Shown here in pieces: positions 57,047 to 64,000 of a stretch of DNA of 64,000 bases. A model generated the notes under the pieces. The model was not told the origin of the DNA. It made no database searches and saw only the letters and a list, made by a program, of their open reading frames with translations. Every line of letters starts with the position of its first letter. The stretch's first letter is position 1. Location of the stretch: positions 15,996,001-16,060,000 of the forward strand of contig CM114272.1 in the NCBI GenBank assembly GCA_050084515.1, read 5' to 3'. The stretch is from Blasia pusilla. Taxonomy: Eukaryota > Marchantiophyta > Marchantiopsida > Blasiales. Position numbers and translations under genes: made by a program.

Positions 57047-57544
57047 ATGGAGGACAGCAATCTCGCAGGTTACGAACCGATTTCGGAAGGAGACGGTAGT
57101 TGTCCGTCAGGGAGTGCGAATGGCTCAATAAAGGGACACTATGAAGGCAATGGCGTGGGGATTGGTGGAGCCACTGTAAGAAATGGGCAGAGGCCGCAAG
57201 AAAGCATTGTGACAGTGAACGGAATGGACTTTCATGTGTATGGAAATGTGAGGGGGTTGGAGCTTCTGTCGCTGGGAGATCGACAGCAGGAGCTCCAAAT
57301 TCCAGATAGCGACGAAGAGGAGGAGGAAGAGCGCCGGAGAGTGGATGCCGAAAGGGCGATCGCTGAGGCGAATCAGGCTGATGCGGCACGACGAGCTGCT
57401 CCCATCCCTCCAGAGCAGCGCGCGAGGATCGTCAATGCCATGAAGGGAATTGATCTGGGAGGTTTCCGTCCTTCGTGGGCCGACTCAGTGCCCGAACATG
57501 AGTGGATCAAGAAGATAACAGGCAGGGTAAATTCATCAGAGTGA
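57047..57544 (+). CDS. MEA1: MEA1-like (male-enhanced antigen 1 family) small acidic protein
   Basis: A 165-aa frame from the ATG at 57047. The architecture resembles MEA1 proteins: a short LAGYEPISEGD motif near the N-terminus, a LGDRQQELQIPDSDEEEEEE acidic run in the middle, and a C-terminal conserved block with IPPEQRARIVNAMKGIDL and PSWADSVPEHEWIKKI. In animal MEA1 the corresponding block ends with a Pro-x-Trp-Ala motif and a Trp before the terminus. The molecular role is not established. The upstream GTG at 57026 follows a possible acceptor (gattcag), so a 5' exon is possible. A gtaaat after ACAGGCAGG could be a donor, so the last five residues (VNSSE) may instead be intron and a further exon could follow. 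The assignment is by pattern memory. Confidence 0.65.
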   Translation: MEDSNLAGYEPISEGDGSCPSGSANGSIKGHYEGNGVGIGGATVRNGQRPQESIVTVNGMDFHVYGNVRGLELLSLGDRQQELQIPDSDEEEEEERRRVDAERAIAEANQADAARRAAPIPPEQRARIVNAMKGIDLGGFRPSWADSVPEHEWIKKITGRVNSSE

Positions 57545-58562
57545 ATATCATCTTGCCTTTCGTCTAGGTTTTGGTTTTCTCTTTTCAGCCGAGGTCACAC
57601 TGGAAGCCTGGTAAACATGCCGCAAACCATGGACACATGATCTCAAGTTCGAAGTCAAATGGATTGCCGTTCGTCTCTAACGTGCATTTCGGAAGCAGCA
57701 ATCTGTTTTGGTACCCCCGCTTTTCCCAGGTAGAGTAGCTGTAGCAAAGAAGAGCAGGATATACACCTTTGAGGAGTAGATGTTTGCTCCCGGGGTAACC
57801 AGTAGAAGGCCTGGGTGTAGTTAGTCGAATGTCTTCGGAGGCAGTCTTGTGTTCTGAACACCAGATGGATTTCTTCACTAGTCGAGGAAAACTGAAATTC
57901 CAGCATCTGCACCTCTTCCGAAATCACCCGATTTTTCTGGAATGTCTGCAATGTTCCGGGTCAAACGGCTGAATGTACTATCGCCCGGTGTTTTCTGCCT
58001 CTTAAATTATTAGCAGATTCTTCTCCCGCAAGCTTCTCGGGGTGTGGGAAGGAGTTCACATTCCGCTTCCGTTGCGCAAGCAGCTAAATTTTCATCATCT
58101 CCTCCGCACGGATTTTCCACGTATCAAGTGATTTGAGTCACAATTGCAGACCTAAAAGAGTGAGAGTCGCAGACCTGAATATGCGCAGTTATCGGAGGGA
58201 AAAGACATAACCAGCATCGTTGGTGAAGGTAGACCCTGGAAACAGCTATAAGTCAGCCTCTCGAAAGCTTTGAATGAAGTTACAGTTCTACATGAAGTGA
58301 AGCATCCCTATGCTCACAAAATCTTTCTTTCGACCACAGTTTTTTCAGGTCTTTGAGCGTCACACTATCTTCATCGACCAGGGCGGTTTAGGGTAGATTA
58401 AACAACCAAGGATAAATCCCTCTGCCTAGAGAAGTCAACGGACTCCACCTTAGGCAGATTCATGTCTGTATATACTCGAATTCACAAGTCTCTGAGTTTT
58501 GTTTTCGAGAGCCTCAAAAAGGGCCATCTAGCTTTTAGTCCTGAACTCAATGCAGGTACGCA
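57545..58562. other. intergenic, between convergent genes
   Basis: No gene recognised. This should hold the 3' UTRs of the MEA1-like gene (plus) and of NTH1 (minus). Confidence 0.4.
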
Positions 58563-61182
58563 TCATGGCTTTTGTCGATTGGGTTTCTTCCCACATTTAA
58601 AAGCTGATGGACAAAGCGAGCTAACTTCACAAGCATTGCACTTTGGGCCCACTGGTTTGCAAACCTGCACAAGGAATTATGTGACGGAAAATAATCAGTT
58701 CTCTTAGTGTCAGCTTCAACATAGCGAGCAAGCTTCTCTCATCTGGGGGAGCGAAAACCGGAGAGATTGTCACCTGTTGACCGAAACCCACAAAGAGGAA
58801 GCTCAAATCCACCCAGATATTCCTGGGCACCCACGTCTCAAGCACTTGGCGTGTTTGATCAGGAGTCGAATCCTCAGGCACCCACCCCAGGCGACAACAC
58901 ACTCTCCGCACATTTGTATCGGTGATCAAACCTTCCTCACCCCTGTGCAAAAGTGCCAGACGTTGATGTCAATTCACTGCTTTCTTTTGGTATCAAGACT
59001 TCACAAGCCAAAGATCATAATTCAACATTATTTTCAACCTATTGTCTCCACAAGCTGGAAGCTCCTCCTTGTGGAAGCCCAAAATCAGAGCTTTCAGTAA
59101 AATTTGTCGAAGAGCAGCAAAGATCACAATTGGTCAAGGAAGTACAAAGCCTGCGGGACTCACTTGCCAAAACCCACACACAGAACCACCAGTCCAACTT
59201 TGGGCCCAACACCAGGAAGCTTCATCTACAGTCCAGCAGATGCAGCTCATGTCAGGCCTATCGCAGTAAACCATGCAAGCTCTCCACCTACCAAGCCTGT
59301 AGTCGAAAGGAGGAACAAATAGAGCACCCAGTAACCTGTTGGCTCATGTTCCAACAATCTGCATCTCTTTTCGATCTTTCTACGTTTGGTCTGAAGGAGA
59401 CTATACTCAATAAGTAGTTATGGTCATAACCTTGCAACCGCTGCCTAGTTGAGCGGTGCTAGAGGGATGAGAGAATAGTAGTGTCGGTCATAACATTGTA
59501 ACAATGCCCTAGTTTGACAGCGCCAGGGACGGGAGAGAATGCGTGCTAAACAACTTGTGCACATGATGGGTTCACGGAGAATGATCGAATGAATGAAATG
59601 ACTTGTTGTCGATGGGACCGAAAGAGCAAAGGGAATTCGATTTGCGAAACATGCAACAGTTCAGACCAGACAGAGAACAGCAGGAGGAGAGAGAGAGGTG
59701 GACCAGTTCATCAAGTGTCGACGGCACAGATCCACAGTAGGGTGGATTCACAAGCATTTCTGAAATTGTCTTTAAATGCTTCGCCTTCTGCCTACACCAC
59801 CATCAAGAATATTCAACAAACCTTAGCTTCCGCCCACAATGGAGATAACGTAGATGTAGTTCATTAGTAAGGTCAACCTTTGATGTAATCTCCACTCCCT
59901 CTTCCCCCACAAACGGATGGATTTAGAAAGAAGTAAACCTGTAAAATCCTACAGGCTTTAGAAGTTGTTCCAGCGCTCCCACCGTAACCTCAGACTCAGC
60001 AATGTGGTGGATGGTAAGACCACCAGGCATGCCGTGCAACCTCTTCATCGCTGCGGCAGTGATGGCATCCCTCGTCTGGGAGCTAATCATAGCTGCTACC
60101 AGAACGTGAAACTTTTGAGTTTGCTCGTCTGCTGCTGAATCTACGAGCTGCACGGGGACGGATTCAGGGATGAGTCGTACACAATGACATAAAAGCGAGA
60201 AAACTCACACAATCAAGGCGATTTCAGAGATTGAGAATGAAACCTGTTCGGGACCCCAGAGATCAACTGGAGCATTGCGATCACTACGCATAGTCCTGCA
60301 GCGTAGTATCCACAGATTGAAGGCATTATCGTGAGCTCTACCGCAAGTTCAAATGAAGCAACCATCAGCTCCACTCACCCGGTGAAGTTGGTGGATATGA
60401 GAATGAGTGACCGGAATCCACGACTTCCATTGAAGAAAATTTGAAACATCGAGGGCAAGACAAGAATCGCAAAGCCAAAGCTGGAACGATTCCTATGCCA
60501 AACGACCTGCGAAGCTCGAACATTTATTTAGATTTGTAGCACAAATTGGAAAAGAACCTCGCCTAATAATATGAAGAATCCGCTGCCAATCAGGAGGCGC
60601 AACCTTGACCAGAGCATGGTTCAATTTTTTCCCTTTCGTGCCCCTCATTAGGACCTTGGGTGCCATCTCGACGTGGTGGTGAGGCCCAGGCTTACGGCTG
60701 GTGGGCACACAATCTTCAATCTCTTCGCTCACTTTCAGAGAGCCCTCTTCGCGACAGGTTTCGTTTAGCAATCGTCTCTTGCTCGATAAGCAGGCCTTAG
60801 GATAATCGTCATGTGCTGAAGGTTCGATGGGCAATATCTCCTCTTTCTTTGCTTCCTCGACATGGATTGTGCCGACAGCCCGCTGTGGCAGCCCTAGATC
60901 ATGCGAGTCTTCAATTTTCATCACAGACAAACTCGCCTTATCGGTAGTTTCGCTCTCATCTTCCCGGGCAGACTCCGAAATTGAATTCTTCGCAGGAGCA
61001 TCGACAGTGCTGATATCGCTGCTGAGCACATCTCTGGAATTACGACTGGGGAGCGACCTCTTAGTGACAAAAACTGCATCACCAGCAGCAGAAGAGTTTC
61101 GCGCTCTCGAATTTGGAAGCGGACGCGGTGCTGTCAGGCAGGGGCTAGTGAAGGAAAATGATGCGAAAACGTTGTCATCCAT
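58563..61182 (-). CDS. NTH1: endonuclease III homologue (bifunctional DNA glycosylase/AP lyase)
   Basis: Seven exons on the minus strand give 433 aa: 61182-60563, 60295-60244, 60147-59939, 59791-59704, 59225-59164, 58942-58774, 58664-58563. Residues 1 to about 190 are Ser/Glu/Lys-rich and probably disordered or a targeting region. The HhH-GPD fold follows: WQRILHIIRTMRSDRNAPVD, LVAAMISSQTRDAITAAAM, hairpin LPGVGPK with catalytic Lys332, catalytic Asp352 in ITDTNVRR, VGFGQQ, and the 4Fe-4S ligands C-X6-C-X2-C-X5-C (Cys402, 409, 412, 418). It removes oxidised pyrimidines and nicks the AP site in base excision repair, in nucleus and/or organelles. A TAG lies in frame just before the ATG. Intron 1 uses a GC donor (ag|gcgagg). 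DTN for the usual DTH is a small divergence. All phases agree. Confidence 0.92.
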
Positions 61183-61373
61183 AGCCTACCAATGTTCTTG
61201 CACTCTCATTGAATTTCCGCTCGACTTTCCCTCGGGAGACGAAATCTAAATAACAAAACGGAAGGAAAACATCGGCTCCTCAGCGCGACGGGTTCACAGC
61301 CGTTTATCGCGAGCCCTCTACTTCTTTCGACCATCGACTTGACACTCTCCGGAAGTGATCGACCTCCGCACAA

Positions 61374-61844
61374 ATGGATCAAATTCCTTTCACACCAAAC
61401 GAAAACGATCTTACTAGCAGGCCACCGGAAACCTTCATGACCCCGCAGAGCGCGTACAGTCAAATCCTTCGAGTTCACAGCGGATTCCCGCCTGATGATC
61501 CATCTTCACCACTCCTTTGGACCAGCGCCAATCCGACTTCACAAACTCCCGAGACACACACCTTCACAAAACAAAATCAATTTCCTGTCACGCAAAGCGC
61601 AAACGATCCGATTAAACGCCACCGACTACTCCACGACCCCGCAGATTCGTATCGCTTGCAGCCAGCAAAAGATTGCACTGGAATACGATTCTCCTCATCT
61701 CCAAGGGCAAAGAATGTCGAAGACCAATTTCCCGCCCGACATCGGAAGAGCCATAGTATTAAGCAGAGCTCCATCGCGCCGGCATTTGCGCTCACCTCAG
61801 GTTTCCGCGCTACTCTGGCAGCGGGATGGATTCGAAGCGGCTGA
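61374..61844 (+). CDS. candidate coding exon, divergent to NTH1, unknown
   Basis: An ATG at 61374 opens 156 codons (MDQIPFTPNENDLTSRPPET, then SPLLWTSANPTSQTPETHTF). The start lies 192 bp from the NTH1 start in the opposite direction, as for a bidirectional promoter. The protein is polar and I do not recognise it. About 100 bp further on, an AT-rich repeat region begins, so if this was a gene its 3' part may be displaced. It may equally be a chance frame in the NTH1 5' flank. Confidence 0.3.
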   Translation: MDQIPFTPNENDLTSRPPETFMTPQSAYSQILRVHSGFPPDDPSSPLLWTSANPTSQTPETHTFTKQNQFPVTQSANDPIKRHRLLHDPADSYRLQPAKDCTGIRFSSSPRAKNVEDQFPARHRKSHSIKQSSIAPAFALTSGFRATLAAGWIRSG

Positions 61845-62011
61845 GGGCCTCAGTAATGACTGCGATCGGGCGATGATGAAAGAATTCTCTTGCGACGTGT
61901 ACAATCTCTGATTCGAGAAGAATTGGATTCAAAATGGAAACGGGATTCATTAACGTATATTAACCGGAGGGAAGGGAAGAGATTAATGAAGTCTTTTCTT
62001 AGGCTATTTAG

Positions 62012-62283
62012 GTTTGGATTGAGGGCTAAAATTAAGAGACGGAGGAGGACAATGGAGAGAGTGAGGTTCTTCGAAAGAAATACCAAAGGAAGGGAGACTC
62101 TCCTTCCCTCCATGGTTAAGTCTTTGAACTAGGAACTGGTTGGGTTTTAAGTTTGAGGACAAGCCTTGACAAACTAACATTCTAATATAAGGTGAGCACA
62201 TTCTAATATAGGTGAACAATTTGGAGAGATTATTTGAGGAGGAGACTCCATATAGAGATGGTATGCATGTGGGGAGTTTGGAT
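62012..62283. repeat. inverted repeat, left arm
   Basis: The block from ggattgagggctaaaatta to atgcatgtggggag is mirrored at 63319-63606 on the opposite strand (cttaattttggccctcaatc and ctccccaaatgcatacc), with moderate divergence along about 275 bp. It could be one element with long terminal inverted repeats or two copies in opposite orientation. Confidence 0.85.
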
Positions 62284-63318
62284 GTATTCACTTCTATGTG
62301 TTTACAAATAAAAAAAGGCACTCTCCCGTAATAATGTAGATTAGAACTAGTGTAGCCTTACCAAATGGTAGGGCTTCCACACTAGTTTTAGTTTTAAAGG
62401 TGAGACATCAATATCCCACTTGAAAAATATAAATATCATACTTGTGGAGTTCAATATATAATATTACTAATACAGTGCCCGTGAAATAAAAGAATGTTTA
62501 AAGAGTTTTTGTTAGTGTGTGGTCCGTGAGGGATTTGATTAATAATGCCGCACACAAATTTGAACTTTTTTTGCCACCCTTGTCAAATATTTTCTTGTTG
62601 CCCTTCTTGTCGTGTGTCAAACATAGAGGTGTTTGCAAATCAAGAAACACTTTCCCATAATAATATAGATTAGCATAAGAGGTCTCATAAATAAACATCT
62701 TTCCACTTCATACATGTCTTTTGAGGCTATATCTGGTCTTGTCACCTATCCCTTCTAACATCTTAATTTCATCTAACTAAAGTAGATGCGAAAGAAGGTT
62801 TCTTTCATCCATTCGGTCACGGGTATTGATTAGTATGCATAATTTACAACTATTACAAAAAAAATTACCGCGTTAGAGTATAATATATAGTAAACGCAAT
62901 CATAAAAAGTCAATCCTTATAAAACTTTCCTTATGCAATGGAGGAATAAACCGAATTTAACATTCTATTATACATAAGAAACAATATTAACTTTTTGCCC
63001 ATGAGATGCACTCAGTCACAAATTGAGAATATCATGGAGTGTTACGTCCATTATACATCATAGAATTTATGAGTAAATAGTAAAGATAAATTTCCACTTG
63101 AATATATGAATGGTTATGAAATTTTAAAATTTTAATTTTAATTTTAATTTAGAAACAAAAAGTTATCATTATTTCAACCCCTAACCTCTACTACTTCTAG
63201 TTTTTCCTGAATCACTCCCAACCTTAAGCCTTGCAATCAGAAGATTTAAGTTTAGTACTAAAGACTAAAGTTGGTGCAAGTTTTGTAGGTAGCCAAGAAG
63301 CCGTCAAATGCTAATTGA
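62284..63318. other. spacer of the terminal inverted repeat, AT-rich
   Basis: No gene. Two copies of a 25-bp motif (ctcccgtaataatgtagatt at 62323; ttcccataataatatagatt at about 62652) lie here. Confidence 0.5.
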
Positions 63319-63606
63319 ATCCAAGCTCCCCAAATGCATACCATCTCGGTATGGAGTCTCCTCCTCAAGCCTCAACCAATCTCCCCAAATCGCTCACCTA
63401 TACTAGAGTGTGTCGGTTAATTCCTCAAGGCGTATCCTCTAACTCAAACTTGAAACCCAACCAAACACGCATCACGATTAGTTCTTAGTTCAAAGACTTA
63501 ATCATGGAGGGAGGGAGAGTCTCCCTTCCTTTGGTATTTCTTCCGAGGAACCCCACCTTCTCCATTGTCCTCCTCGGACCCTTAATTTTGGCCCTCAATC
63601 CAAACG
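63319..63606. repeat. inverted repeat, right arm
   Basis: Inverse copy of 62012-62283. Beyond it, 63607-64000 is AT-rich with nothing recognised. Confidence 0.85.
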
Positions 63607-64000
63607 TGATTAGCAACTCGTAGACCCACATTTGACCAGTTATCCCTCAAAATGGTTTGACGGAAACTTCCAACAAATTATATAACTCTTGGCTCTCCAA
63701 ACACATCTTGGAGCTTGGACCCATCTTTTATGCATCTCATAACTAATGCCCGTCTTGGTTCCATGTTTAGCATTTCATGATTATTTTTCTACCCTCCGCG
63801 TTTCATGACTAGTCTTGTAATGTCTTGTGCATCTTGCGTACTCATGTGCTCCTTACTTCTAACACTTAATATTGAGGTCTCAAACCTCGCTTGCCTTAAC
63901 CTTTGTCCCCATGAGTAGTTGCCCTTTTTTCTCACCTAAAGTTAGTCAAAAGACAAGTACATATCCCGCCTTACGCGGCAAAACCGACCGCAATACTAAC

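Noticed and set aside
58462-59417. Plus-strand frames of 70-154 codons.
   Set aside because: They overlap exons and introns of NTH1 on the other strand and have no family resemblance.

Overview
The window looks like nuclear DNA from a land plant, probably a bryophyte-grade plant. The evidence is intron-rich genes with GT-AG splicing, a nepenthesin-type aspartyl protease, a plant-style SNF2-macro helicase, a nuclear tRNA-Leu, and Ty1/copia and Ty3/gypsy elements with typical plant features. The species cannot be fixed from the sequence. Moderate-GC gene islands (about 12.6-25.6 kb and 45.4-61.9 kb) alternate with AT-rich, transposon-filled stretches.

Layout. 0-7.3 kb is a nest of retroelements: a plus-strand gag relic, then a decayed Ty1/copia element (LTRs at 1137-1449 and 6349-6666) that inserted into an older minus-strand gypsy gag. 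7.3-12.6 kb is AT-rich and shows only small repeats and hairpins. 12.6-25.6 kb is a gene island with tRNA-Leu(UAG) and an intronless secreted or membrane-anchored aspartyl protease; the rest is unrecognised. 25.6-30.2 kb is AT-rich with small inverted-repeat elements. 30.3-37.5 kb, and possibly to 39.06 kb, is a minus-strand Ty3/gypsy-like element. 38.7-40.2 kb is a long inverted repeat. 41.2-43.6 kb holds another small element, a truncated second copy of the gypsy family and a plus-strand pol scrap. 45.4-62 kb is the second gene island: an ALC1/CHR10-type SNF2 helicase with a macro domain (17 exons, one of 8 nt), a MEA1-like small acidic protein, and an endonuclease III homologue (NTH1, 7 exons, minus strand). 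The last 2 kb is AT-rich with an inverted-repeat element.

The main discovery is the gypsy element. In one reading direction it encodes gag with zinc knuckles, an aspartic protease, a C5-cytosine DNA methyltransferase domain, reverse transcriptase, RNase H, integrase and, after the integrase, a complete C4HC3 PHD finger. It would therefore carry both a DNA-methylation writer and a chromatin reader. Two further loci of the same family lie in the window: gag only (split by the copia insertion), and gag-tail to protease to methyltransferase motif I. The best copy is dead. It has nine in-frame stops over 5 kb with no frameshift, all explicable as C-to-T or G-to-A transitions, and the catalytic Cys of the methyltransferase PCQ motif is Ile.

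The host genes are independent of this element. The two DNA-repair-related genes (ALC1-like remodeller and NTH1) lie about 4.3 kb apart, convergent, with the MEA1-like gene between them.
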